Shown here: piece after piece, positions 43,098 through 55,000 of the stretch | Position numbering within the stretch: position 1 is the stretch's first letter | Layout of the letters: each line of letters begins with the position of its first letter | DNA from: Oscheius sp. JU75 | Lineage: Eukaryota > Nematoda > Chromadorea > Rhabditida > Rhabditidae | Length of the DNA: 64,000 bases | Direction: 5' to 3' | NCBI GenBank assembly: GCA_037178855.1 | Contig: JASJZC010000006.1 | Coordinates: 4,960,001 to 5,024,000, forward strand | Program-made: the position numbers and the translations under genes | The notes under the pieces: model-generated | The model's database searches: none | Seen by the model: only the letters and a program-made list of their open reading frames with translations | Told to the model about the DNA's origin: nothing

Positions 43098-44668
43098 TTA
43101 GTTTTCCTTTCTGGTTCTGTTCCAGTCTCGTACACAATCCTCGTAGGCTCTGATGTATTGTGCTATATTTTCAGCGTAATCTGACAGAAGAAAGCCGTCT
43201 CTTTGACGAGGTAGGGGACCATAGCTAATGCGGTGTCAATATTTGCAGCTCCTAGAAATAGTTTAAGCTTGAGCTCGATTTTGAATAGATCTAACTGTTA
43301 CTACGTTTATATTCTGGTTCACTTCTAGGCCATTTCGAGAGTTTTTGTGCTCTGACCAAAAGTGTACTTCGTCGTCAGTTGTGTTTTTGGTGTGAGCGTA
43401 GCTTGATTTATCGCGTGTGAACAGAGAGAACGATCTCGGAATGTATACTTGCATCCAGCGATCTATGAAGGCTACATCTAGAGTAAAACTCGCGTAAATA
43501 TCGTTTTTAAACATACCCCTAGCTTTCCGAATAACTGAACGTTGTTCTACCGTGGAAGGCTGTTGAGTGCTTCGAACTGGTGGAGTAAGCTGAAACAGAC
43601 TCACTTGAACAAAAAAAGGGTAGAATTACCATGCATAGAAGCGGAGGAGGAGGGGTAGTGAAACGTTGGTGAGGAACAAAAGGCGCATCTCTGGAATAGA
43701 AGTTAGGATTCCTGAAACAAAGACTTTCATTAGAATGGAATCGTGTCCTGGGCTGCTCTCTTTGAAATCTAATCAGACACCAGCAACCTGCAGCTGCTTC
43801 GAAGTCGTTTGTTCTGCAGGTGGCGCAGACGAGCTACCACAAACTGTGCGAGATCCTCACTTGTTAGCTAAATCCTCAATAACTCTTATTTTGAATTCAG
43901 TACTTCCGGGGCAGCCTTGCAGGAAAACTGACCCGTCCCTTTCGCACGCCACGTTATGATAAAGAGACTCCGTGAGGGTTCTAAATAGCAGCTTTTCTGA
44001 TTCAAGATCTAAACTATTAAAGTTCGACGGTGTCTGTGGTTCTGTTTGTATGGGCTTGTCTGTGGCCGCGAATCAAAAATGGCAAGTCAAAACAAATGAA
44101 ATACTAACTCTTGAGCTCGATTTGGTGGAATAGACGGGATATGGAACAGACTTGTTGTCTCGGATGGTTGGTCTGATAGCAAAGAATCTTTGAAATCTAC
44201 AGAAAAACTACTTATAGATTCACAGGTCTCACTTCTTTGAGGAGTTTCGGCGCTGTTCAGCAGACAGTGGTCACGGCTCTCCCGGTTCTTGCTTAATGAT
44301 ATTTATATTTTTACACCACAGACTTTGATTGGCTATTGATTCCGAAACAAACAATGTTGTCGATGAACCCAGCGTGACAATTTGATTATACCGCGATAAC
44401 CGAAATGCAGCATTAATCATGCCAGAGGCCCCGATCTTCGACGAATTTCCTCGCTTATCGTTAGCGATTACAATGGGCCAAAAAGCATCATAATCAAAAA
44501 CGGAACTGTAACTGAGTTACAGCTTGGACTCATATATCGTTTGCTAGAAAGATTCAAACGTTGTGCGTATAATTAGATACAAGATAATAACTCACCTTCA
44601 ATCGTAATTGGTCCAGGATGTTGCTCAATCTGCTTTAGGATATTTCCATCCCCTCGTATCTCTGGCAT
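43098..44668 (-). CDS. Unrecognised multi-exon protein, partial model
   Basis: A likely start lies at 44666-44668 (MPEIRGDGNILKQIEQHPGP) with a GTGAG donor. Coding blocks follow near 43900-44010 (LYHNVACERDGSVFLQGC, STEFKIRVIEDLANK) and 43290-43600 (SLFQLTPPVRSTQQPSTVEQ, TLDVAFIDRWMQVYIPRSF, SEHKNSRNGLEVNQN). A last exon (GFLLSDYAENIAQYIRAYED, then DWNRTRKEN) ends at 43098. Codon use and TTTCAG/GTAAG borders support a real gene. I recognise no domain. It resembles the neighbouring 38.4-41.4 kb gene only in being Gln/Ser/Thr-rich. Confidence 0.4.
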
Positions 44669-44813
44669 ATTGTGGGATTTCAGGCTCGTAGAAGTAAAGC
44701 GCGTTTGGCCTAACAACTCTCTTTTTGTTATAGGAAAAGCTGTTTACCGGCTACGATAATCTATTACGTTTCCTCGGGGTAGGTTTGAGGTCATTCCTGA
44801 AAATCTTGAAAGT

Positions 44814-45250
44814 TTAAAAAAATGAAAGTCGCCGTACGATCAGACAACCTACTGACATACTGACTCTTTGTATCTTGTTCTCCTCCCGTGGGTCATATTG
44901 AAATTTTGGAAAGGCCTGAAGTTTAAAAACAGACGTAGAAATGAGAATTAGATGCGAAAATTCTCGGTCTTGGTAAGTGATAGCGTGGTAATCGATTGAC
45001 CGTCGACTCTCCATCCAAACCCTCTGTCCAGGATCAACTGGGGTGAATAGATAGAGCCAAAGAGCGATGCCGCACAAACATAGCCTTTGAACATAGACAA
45101 AAACTTGTACAAGCACATGGTTCCGGATTCTATCACGTAGACACTGTACAAATTGGCATCATTACAGTGTTCAAAAGGTGAAAATTGAATATGTAAATAA
45201 ATGCTGTCAGTAGCTCCAAAAACTATCATCCCGATAGTAAATGGCGCGAG
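44814..45250 (-). CDS. Unrecognised exon(s) of a minus-strand gene
   Basis: The open segment reads SIYLHIQFSPFEHCNDANLY, SVYVIESGTMCLYKFLSMF, then GRVDGQSITTLSLTKTE-like sequence. It has a beta-rich, extracellular-domain-like look. The reading is plausible as one or two exons of a gene continuing right. A candidate distal 5' exon lies at 49076-49194 on the same strand, which would place the CC/ShK genes inside its intron. Not resolved. Confidence 0.25.
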
Positions 45251-45503
45251 GTTTCACATATCTCACAACTTTTCCGGTCTTAGGAATTCTGTGATCCAGT
45301 CAAAAGATCAGTTTGCAGCCCCAGGTCAAAGTTCCCATTCCAAAAATCAACCATTTTTTCGTGTTCGTTTGACTGTTCGACAACTAGATGAACAACAATG
45401 ATCCCCCGCGCTTACATTTCCTCTGTCTCTTCCAGCTGTACCAACATGATGTCTTGCAACGCTTTAAAACAGATAGTTCGCTCGAAACGGCTCCTATGTC
45501 CTC

Positions 45504-47094
45504 ATGATCCTTCTATTTGTGAGCTTGACTTTTGTCCTCCTGCCGTCCGTTTTCGGTCAAACATGTTCGGATGGCGGTATTGGCGAGTGTTTGGGAGGAG
45601 TCTTTTGTCCAGACGGATTTGAATGTCTCAATGGTGCTATGTGCTGTGATTCGACTAAAGTTGTTAATACTTGTGGAGATGGCGGAGTTGGAGGTATGTC
45701 TGTCTAGTCCAAGATTGACCTTTCAGACTGTATCGGTGATGTATGTCCGGCTGATGCTACTTGCATTAACACTGGATCTACCAAGTTCTGTTGTTCGAAC
45801 AGTATGGTTGGTTTGACGCCTGCCCCCACGACGACGATAGCTGCGACTACCACCAGAGCACCAACGACCACTCCACGACCAACAACGACCCCTCCCCGAC
45901 CAACAACGCCACCTCTAGGTTGGTTTAAGGCGAGAATACTCTCAAAAATGTCATTCTTGTTGCCTTCCGGCTGATCCAAAAAGTTTGGTTATCGACACAT
46001 AGTCTGGCTATGATTGAAATTCCTTAGTACCTTGAGGACTGGGTAAAACGAAGCTGTTATGGTAGTTTTCCTCTGTTTGACGAGATTATACGGCTGCACG
46101 GCCGTTTTCTCTAGAGGAAGAAGAGGAGTGTGCAGAAGTTTGTCTTGAGTGTTTCAACAGATTTGACAGCTTTGATATTCGAATCTTGTTTTAGTATAAA
46201 GTGGATTTATTCAACTTCCAGGCTGTCGTGATAACGTTTCTTCCAACTGCCCAACTTTAACGTCTCTTTGTACCAGTGCAACCTACTACAACTTGATGGT
46301 CACTCAATGTCCCGTCACTTGTAGACTCTGTGGTTTTCCGACACGGCCAGACGTATTACCAATCACTACTGTCTCCTCATCCTGTAAGATTTCTTCTTTG
46401 TTGCTGAAGCAACTCGTACAGTATGCAGAGACAATATCACAGTCCAATGTTCAACGCTGACAGCTCTTTGTTCACAGACGGCCTACACAAATCTGATGAC
46501 ATTACAGTGCCCGGTCACTTGCAATAGGTGTGCTTATAGGACGACTACCGTTCCTTCAGTTGGGAGTGAGAGACAATTTTTAATAATCCTAATATGATTT
46601 ATAGGCTGTCTGGACCGCATAAATCCAAACACTGGCTCCTCGGACTGTCCCAATATTGCCAGTTACTGTAATAATAATCTGTACTACCAGATCATGACTG
46701 AACAGTGTCCACGGACCTGTAATAGGTGTAGTGTAACCTCCGCTACGTGTCAAGATGCGGTGAATCCGAGGACGGGGACTTCGAACTGTGCTGCTATGGC
46801 TTCCTACTGTAGTGATACAACGTACTACGATGTCATGACTGTCCAGTGTCCTCTTACTTGTAGACGGTGCCCAACCAGCACGGTAGTCTCTTCCAGTGAG
46901 TTATAGAACTGAGTTTTAGTTTTAGTGGACACATGCTCCATTCAATCGAATTTTCAGACTGTGTGGATTTGACCAATCCGAACACGGGAAGATCGGACTG
47001 TCCGCTGATGACTGCCTACTGCAACAATCCCATCTACACGACTCTGATGACACAACAGTGCCCTCGCACCTGTAATCGCTGTTCTTCCGGCTAG
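45504..47094 (+). CDS. Secreted CC-domain plus five-ShK protein, copy 1 (371 aa)
   Basis: Six exons, 45504-45693, 45727-45918, 46222-46383, 46422-46565, 46605-46895 and 46958-47094, join in phase. The signal peptide MILLFVSLTFVLLPSVFGQ is followed by two CC-type modules (CxDGGxG...CxG...FCPDGFEC...MCC, then ICPADATC...FCC-like) and a Thr/Pro-rich linker likely to be O-glycosylated. Five ShK (SXC) modules follow, each about 38 residues with six cysteines and the signature YCxxxxYxxLMxxQCPxTCxxC. ShK modules are abundant in secreted nematode proteins, including cuticle/surface proteins and metalloproteases. Some resemble potassium-channel-blocking toxins, but nothing here shows channel activity. 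A paralogue of the same layout starts 203 bp downstream. Each ShK is nearly exon-delimited with phase-1 borders, which favours shuffling. Confidence 0.85.
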
Positions 47095-47296
47095 CAGTAG
47101 AAGTTGAATGAACGAGTAGATACTAATAAGGGTATAAACTACTAAGTGCTATATCAGTTTTCCCCGATACATCTTGAACTGTTTGTTGTCTTTCTCGAAA
47201 GGCCGAGTCTCATCTCGAATTGTCACGTTCATTTGGACCGGCTGTGCAATCCCGCCAACTCGTTTATCTGCGGTCTTTCTCTCTGTCCATGGGACA

Positions 47297-48991
47297 ATGT
47301 TCTGGCTCTGGCTTGTTGTTTCGATCTCTGCCCAAGAGTACTGTTCCGATGAGGGCTATGGACGTGAGTTTCCTATCTATTTTTCAGAAGTTTGGTTTTT
47401 TTCAGCCTGTGTCGGAGCTTTTTGCCCCGTAGATGCCAAGTGCATCTACAACGGAACAACTAACTTCTGTTGTGATCTTTCTCGAATCGACCGGACAACT
47501 TTGGCCCCTTCAGCAGTAAAATACTGTGGAGATGATGGTTTAGGACGTAATTTTTTTAAATTTTACTATCCACAAGAGTTTTCAGCATGTGTCGGAGATT
47601 TCTGTCCTACTGACGCTGAGTGCATTTACAATACTACGATCAAGTTCTGTTGCTCTACAGACATGGTAGGGAAGACGACTGCTGCACCGACGACGATGGT
47701 AAGAAGTTCAAGTTGTTTCGCATCAATCAATGACTAATTCAGGCTTCCACCACAATCGCACCAACTACAGTTGTTAGTACAAAGGTAGGGAGCCTACTAT
47801 TGCTTAGACTCAAATGCTTCAGACGCCTACGAGTATGTCGATTTCAACTACAGTAGTTCCGACAACAGTACCTACGACAAAGCTGCCAACAACTGTGGTA
47901 AGTCTGCGCGAAAAGGTATCATCTAACCTTGCTGCTAATAGAGAGTATTCTGTTTCAAAGCTCCCTTTTTTAGGCTCCATCGACTATTACCTCAACAACG
48001 ATGTCTCCTACTACTACAGCAAAAACCACTATTTTTCCTACGATCATCGGTCAGACCACGATCAAAGTACCAACCGTTTCTTTGCCAAGTAAGACTTCCG
48101 AATCATGGCCATATTCCCCAAGATTGCATCGACGTAGATACTGTGAACTGTCTTCCAATGCTTGCCTACTGCAACAAGGATCTCTACTACGAACTGATGA
48201 CAGTGCAGTGTGCCAAAACTTGCGGCAGATGCGGTGTCACTCTTACTACATCCCCTCCTGGTACTTTTAAATGATAGTGAGAGCTGGAATCGACAGAAAA
48301 GACAGATAGAGATTCAATTCGGATCAAATGCTGAGATCTTTCAGGCTGCAAAGACAATTCGTCTGTCAGCTGCTCTTCGATGAGTTCCTACTGTTCCAAT
48401 GATCGCTACTACACGATCATGACAGAACAGTGTCCCCAGACTTGCCGACGGTGTGGAGTCACAATGACCACTCCAAAGATTACTGTAGCTCCTCCCATTG
48501 CAACATGCCTGGATGATCCGGCCTCCAAGTGTTCAACAATGTTGGACTATTGTACCAAAGAGAACTACGCAACTCTGATGGCAAAGAAATGTCCACAGAC
48601 TTGTAAAAAGTGCCAAGCATCACCGACAGGTGGGTGAAGAGAAGCGCCACGTGCTTTTGGACAAATACAGACGGGTTAGACTTTGATTTTTGCACAGGAA
48701 CAGGAAAGAAGACGTTGTTAATGAGTTTCAGACTGCGTGGACATGATCGATACGAATACGGGAGTGTCTCCCTGTCCCACGATGACCTCCTACTGTACCA
48801 AGCCCGAGTACCTCGACTTAATGGGCCAATGATGTCCAAAGACATGCGGATACTGTGGAAGGGCTGTTATCTCTTCAAGCTGTAGCGATCTGGAGACCAA
48901 TTGCTCCCAGATGGCATCGTACTGTGAAAACCCTACCTACGCCGAATTGATGAGCCAGAAATGTGCAAAGACTTGCAAAAAGTGCCAATAA
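47297..48991 (+). CDS. Secreted CC plus ShK protein, copy 2, with in-frame TGA in a ShK module
   Basis: Nine exons, 47297-47363, 47406-47546, 47586-47698, 47743-47784, 47823-47897, 47974-48088, 48123-48260, 48345-48629 and 48732-48991, keep phase throughout. A short leader (MFWLWLVVSISAQ) is followed by two CC modules (ACVGAFCPVDAKC-like), a long Thr/Pro linker spread over small exons, then five ShK modules. In the fourth ShK a TGA codon at 48830-48832 sits where its sisters have Lys or Gln, just before CPKTC. Everything after it stays in frame and conserved up to TAA at 48989-48991. The protein is therefore either 358 residues, ending mid-module, or 411 by readthrough. Recent nonsense mutation, sequencing error and programmed readthrough are all possible. 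Confidence 0.8.
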
Positions 48992-49075
48992 ATCAGAGCA
49001 AAGCTCGTTTCGCATTGAGGGGAAGCTATAAGTGCAACTAGCTGACAGAGTCATAGCGGCGCGAAAACTGCTTAC

Positions 49076-49194
49076 CTGAATGGCTCCACGATGCTGTAGG
49101 TTACCAGTGAAGGGCAGTAGACTGTCGGAAAGATGGGAGTGTCATCTGGAGAGGCGACCTTCCGTAGAAGGCGACCAAGACTATTTGGTACCAT
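49076..49194 (-). other. Candidate orphan 5' exon
   Basis: ATG at 49192-49194 opens a frame beginning MVPNSLGRLLRKVASPDDTP and ending VTYSIVEPF at a GTAAGC donor (49070-49075). No matching downstream exon was found before the plus-strand ShK genes, so any partner would lie beyond 45.3 kb. Confidence 0.25.
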
Positions 49195-49426
49195 ATTGGT
49201 TTCGATGATTAATCTTGACAGAACTGGACAAGTCAAGACACTCTAGAATCCATGAACCTGAAGAGGTCTTACCTTTCCAGTCCTGTCGAGGTTAATCACT
49301 GTCGCTCAGAAGTCTTCTGTTTTGCACTTTGGGTGCTTTGCTTTTTTAACTTTCCCACTGTTCCCCTTACTCAAGTAGCTTATCACCTAAATTAAAAAAC
49401 TCATTGAGCAAAGATGCACTCATCTA

Positions 49427-52040
49427 CTAAGTAGTTTCTTCTCCGTCTTCTTCTTTCTTGTCCAGCTTTTCCTGTTGATTAGTTTCACGGCAGTTTCCAT
49501 TCAAAAGTATTTACACATCCGACTCTCCTTTCTCATGAAAAGGAATCTCTGCGGTTGTTTTCGGTGCACGCTTTTCCGGAGCGATAATCAAGCATATCCT
49601 GTCTTAATTTAATAAGAAGAATTGTTTCAATTCTAGTCTTTGAAAGAGTCATATCTGTCTCTATGTCTTCGCCATTTAACTATTCTCTCTAAACTTGCTC
49701 TTCCCTTCTAATTAACAAAGAATCCACATCTGTAAAGCTCCAATCAAAGCTCAATCGTAAAGTTTGCACGTTCAATTGGAAGCCCCTCCAGATACTTGTT
49801 AGTAAACTGTTTGTTGAAGCCGCGCTTGTTCTTTCAAAGACATCGTCCATGCCAATCTTGTTTATTGCCCTCTCCATATCGGAGATTAGCCAGTCTACAA
49901 ACTCATCTTTCCGTTGACGTAGTGTCGCATGGGTAAAAAGCCGTAATTGAGCGTCTTACCTCCGATTAGATTTCGTGAACCCTCTGTCTTGCGCATTCGT
50001 TTTCTAGCTTGTTTCCTATCGGTTCATATATGTACGTGTAAGTAGCAAGAATAAAGTAAATAGAGGCACTCTTGTCTTGCTAGTCGTTTTCTACTCCTTT
50101 TCAGTGACTCTTTTCTGTCTGCGAACAAAAACTGTTTTTTAGTGCTGCTTCGTGCCATCGTGTTTCTTTAAAATAGCTAATAATCTGGGTCATCAGTTAG
50201 AAATGGGAATCCAAAAATCTAAGAAGCCAATGATTTCTGAATGTTGTTTACAAATGGAAGTTAGAGATTAGGGACCACATATCTATTCCTGGATACAAGG
50301 AGTTCTTCTAAACAATCTGACGTGCAGCTGTAATTTGGCGTGAAGAATAGGATTTCAGTCTATCAGAACCAGGTTGCTGATTTCGTTGCTGATTTTCCTC
50401 ATGTTCCTGATTTCGTGACTGTTCGTCCCTGTCTCAATTCTTCGATTCCTTCATATAGTTCGGCAGTTCTATGTGGCTCTGTCTTTCTATCATCAAGATA
50501 AACCATACTTGGAAGCTCAATTTATGTAAAACCAATAAGTGTAGAGCATAACAATGACTAAACAAAATCACTTACTTTCTATTTCCTTTTCCAAAAACTG
50601 CACTCTTACTTCAAGCTCTTCGATTCTTTCGTCTCGAATCTTCATCTCCATCTTCGTCTGATCAGCCTCCATTTCCATGTTGAAAATGGTCGTTTTGAGC
50701 TCCTTGATCTGTCTCGAATGCTCCTCTCGAGCTTTTCTGGCCTCTTCCGCCCGAATCTCATACTTGAGTTTGTTCAAAAAGTACTCGGAGTAGGTTTTCT
50801 GAACTGGTGGAGCTTGCTCGGACTCCTTGTTCTGGATCAGAGCAGTAGAAGCAGTAGTCTGGGCAGAGTCGTGAGAAGCAGTTTCCTCAATTCGAGGCTC
50901 TTCTACGGCGACTTCCTCTCGAGCAACATGGGCAATGGGCTTATCGTTTTCAATTGACGGCTTTCGAACGCCTTGAGGAGCTTCAGGTTCCTGTAAAATC
51001 TCCATGTCCTCCGAAGGCTCTTCCTTGACGTCCATCAAAACTTGGTGGAATATATCTGCCATGTTGAGAACTGGAATGTCCAACTCCTGCTCCTCTTCTC
51101 GCTCGACACTTTCGCCCACTAAAATCTCTTGATGTATTTTGATAGGATTTTGTTAAAAAAGATCAACACTGTCATTGTATGTGAAAGTAAAAAAGCCTAG
51201 TATATATCGAAAACCTACATTTAACCCTCTTGTCGATGGTAAGTCCAGCACTCGATCTCCTCTTCAAAGTTCCTTGTCTCTCTTTGTACTTAAAGTCTTG
51301 AATCACAGCCTTCAACTTTTCTGCAAACTCTGGATGATCACGTAACCATTTCGGAGGCGGTGTGTCCTACAAATTGACTGTTAGATACTGGACAATGCGC
51401 ACTTACCCCCTGTAGAACTTTGTAGAATGTAGACATGGCTGTTTTTATCGAGTTTGGAACGGGAGCAACACCGAATTGGTCGTAGATGCTCCGAGTCAAC
51501 GTCGCAGGATTGGAGGGATATCCTTCCTCGTAACATTTGTCCAGAAGAGCCAAACGGATGGGAGTCCTGATGTCTGCGTCCATCATGAAACTGAGGTGTT
51601 GATGAAGGTTAGGGACGCGGGGATGAGCGGTATCGATTTTGTCGCAATAGTACAGCATAATAGCAATAAGCAAAACGAATAGACGAGGTAAACCTGAAGG
51701 CTGAGAGGTAATGCCAAGAGGAAATTCAGAACCCGAACTCGATGATGATGTTCCCTCGAATAGACATGACTTTATACTGTACACTTCACAGTTGAAGAGA
51801 AGCCTTCTTCTTGAGACCGTACTCAAAAGGGGCCATATCTCAATCTTCCAAAGCCAGCCTGTTTTTCAAAGCAAAACCAGTCCCGAACCAATGTTCTTCC
51901 AATTACTTTCTGTTCACTCGAAAGAGTACGGTAGCACCATAATTCTCCGGACTCACGTCAGAGATCTCAGGCAGTTTTTCGCGAACGGAAGCTGCTCTAA
52001 TTGCCAGCCGAGGCTGCGAATCTGAGGCCAAGGGTTCGAG
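49427..52040 (-). CDS. Unrecognised protein with acidic linker and C-terminal coiled coil, partial model
   Basis: Coding blocks run leftward. About 51950-52040: ASDSQPRLAIRAASVREKLP. About 51420-51600: MMDADIRTPIRLALLDKCYE, then IYDQFGVAPVPNSIKTAMST. About 51225-51365: DTPPPKWLRDHPEFAEKLKA, then DFKYKERQGTLKRR. 50568-51119 is an acidic segment, then a long coiled coil from YFLNKLKYEIRAEEARKARE to VQFLEKEIES. More exons near 49.8 kb (DEFVDWLISDMERAINKIGM) and a final exon ending KLDKKEEDGEETT at 49427 seem to continue it. The first block resembles a small helical DNA- or protein-binding module, but I recognise no family. It is probably nuclear or cytoplasmic. Frame ambiguity near 49.75-49.85 kb means the 3' half is tentative. 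Confidence 0.45.
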
Positions 52041-55000
52041 AATTCTATGAAAATTTAAAAACTAATTACGATCCACGCCTTCGTTAGTTTTAATTGCAGT
52101 AAGATCTTTTTTCTTTCACACCCCTAAAAGAGTCACTCCAAGTTCACGCACACCCGTACGGAATCGACTAAACATTAATCCCTCGCGAACAAAGAGTCTT
52201 GTATCATGAATGATCTCGTTTCCCTTTTTGAAATGACAGAATGATGGAGGTAGCGAGGCTGAAAATGTACCTCAAACGTGAGACACTGGATCACAGAGAT
52301 GCGAATCTGTGCTGTGAGTCAGAAGAAACGGTTTTGCTTGGAACGCTCTTCAAAACTAGTTGATCTTTTTTTTTACTAGATCCGTTGTTGTTTCTTCGGC
52401 TTAGTCTTTAATTAGTCTTCTGTTCAGTACACTTTTTCCCCAACAAATAGCACGATGCCAGCTTTTTTTCTAAAGTCCTCTTGGGTGGCTGAAACTGGAG
52501 ACCCCTTCTTCCTTTATGTATGCGTGGGGTAGGTAGCCCTAACAAGCTGTGAAATCAAAGAAGTACCATTTTTTTTTCTTCTGTCTGTATAAAAGGTCCA
52601 CCTCAAGTTCAGTTCAGTGCTCTGGGGCTCGAACTCCATTTGTATGTTTTCTTATATTGTAATTGGATAAGCTGTTGCCCTGGTCTGGAACTCGACTAGA
52701 CAACTATTCTGATCAGATCATCCCTGACCTGACTCATGTTCTCGATCGCCTCATCTCCTCCCCACTCTCCCTCCCCACGTGTTCTCCCACCTCTTAATTT
52801 TTTCTAAATGAACTAAAGGGCAATATTTGCGGAGACACCTAATTATGTGTTTTAGGGGGAACCAGATATTTGCCCAACTGCTTACGTATCAGAACTTTTT
52901 CTCTTTGTTCTAAAGGTCACACTTCCTTCTCACATTTTGTCAAAACAAGGTATTGAAATAGCTGATCTTATGTTGATTATATGTTCCTTTTCTCACAAAT
53001 TGCCACAAATTGGGGCTCTGGCGATTGTACACAGCTTACACGGCGCTGTAAGCTCCTTGGCTTCGGCGCAGGTGCTTAAAGTCAAAGACTAGAAACTTCA
53101 GCAGTTTACTTCCGTTCGTTTACTGATCATTGCCAGAAAAAAGAAGAGACAGTTTGTTCCCAAAATACCAAATAGGCCTTTATCTAGTAAAAACTTTACC
53201 CGCCTTATCATCCTCTCTTCTCGGCGCGGCTTTTTCGGTTGTCCGTTGCCCACCCAGTCTTTAATGTCAGTTGATAAGGCCCCGAAACTGCTCTGTTTGT
53301 GCACTTTTCAACTTGAACCTTTTTTCGACCACCCATCTTTTAAAGATTTCTGCCAATAGTCATGAAAAAATTACTGTTTACAGTTGCAGGGTTTTAAACA
53401 AGAAGAGAGGTGGTCTGAGCTTAGAAACTAGGTCCAGTTATCACTTTTTGTCTTACAGTAGGAAAATCAACCAGGCAACAATGTCCTAAGCTGCTTGTTG
53501 TACTTCACTCGAATCCACAAATGAGAGGAATACCATATTATCATAGTAACCCACCAACATAGATTGCCAAACTAATGTAGCTCCACAACTTGCAACGGAA
53601 TCCAACTCGTCCTCTCAATAACTTAGCTGTATTCCATCGAGAAAAATACTCCTTCGCAGTCACTCATCCCTCTCGAAATCCTTCCACGCAATCTCAGCCT
53701 GCTGCCTGTTGCTGCTGTGTCATTGATTCCATTTTTCCTTTTCCTTCTTCCGCTTATTTTGCTTTTTCTCTCACACTTGATATAAGTCAATTGTCGCCGC
53801 AACCTTTATCTTTTGTTACAGTTCAAAGAGTGAACTGGCTATTATTAAAAAAAATGGCGGTATGACTGACTGATTTGATTATAACTCTGACATAGGCTAG
53901 ATTGTATATGACAAACTAGGTCGGTGTTCAATTTTGAGCGTTTTCCAAGCTGTGGACATAGGTTTCGGAGTCGGAAGAAGTCGAACAATGGGTCTGTTAG
54001 GTCAACACATCAAGTTCAAAGGTTATCCCAAGGTTTTAAAAGTTTCACGCTAACTTTCATGGGCGGTCTACTTGTTGATACAGAAGACTGTCTTTTAACC
54101 TCTCTCGGATTCAATCCCTTTTATCTACCTGCAACTGGCAAAGAGCTTTGTTTGGGGTTTGGAAGTATCCAATAACTCCATCTCCATTTCTGTTTCATCA
54201 AAAAACTCTCTTCATGGTATCAAATTTCGATATTTTGCTCCATCTGTTACTGTTCTATTTTGTTGTTTTCCTTATATTTACATGATTCTCGAAAAAAAAG
54301 AGGGTCTTCCCCTTCATTAGCGTCACTCTCCCACCCATCTTCCTATTTTAAGAAGTCTCTCTGTTCCCACCAAGAAGAGCTCTTATGCTTGGCGGAAGCA
54401 CTGACATCCAATCTTTTCAAACGACTTTTCAAAGCAAAAAAAATTGCCTAGCAACTTGAGAATTCTTATCGCGTGAAGGTGTTCCCATTCCGCCTCTTTT
54501 ACCTCTTCACCGTATTTTATTCCGTCTAACTCATTTCCTTTTAAATCGGGTAATTCATCCTTCACAGCTTAATTTTTGACTTCCCGCCTCATCAATTGTT
54601 ATCACTAATCGGGCGACATTTAAAAGTATGTGGGAAAAGCATAGAGTGCGGAGGACGATAGAAGGGTAGTAGGAATCGGGAGTTTATTTCGTACAGAAGG
54701 ACTTGCTAGATTTAGAGCATCACAAAACTACCAGTTGAGGTTAGGCTTCACAGAATGAAAGAAAAATCACCGAGAGGAACCGCAGCACGAGTTAACATTC
54801 GTAGCACGAGTACTGTAACTAGAGACTCTTCACGAGAATTGCTAGCTTGTGAATCCTGTTTCCTCCTTGTTTTGCTTCATGGAAGCAATGCCTTTTTAGA
54901 GGAACGGAGATCGTTCTCATTCTGGTCCTTCAGTCGTAAATCAAGGGGAAGAATGGGATTTTCCTTTCAGCACATGTTTCTAGCTTCTTCCATTGTCCCC

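Noticed and set aside
48830-48832. Selenocysteine codon in the ShK protein
   Set aside because: The position aligns with Lys/Gln in sister modules, not with a cysteine, so Sec is unlikely; no SECIS could be recognised by eye.
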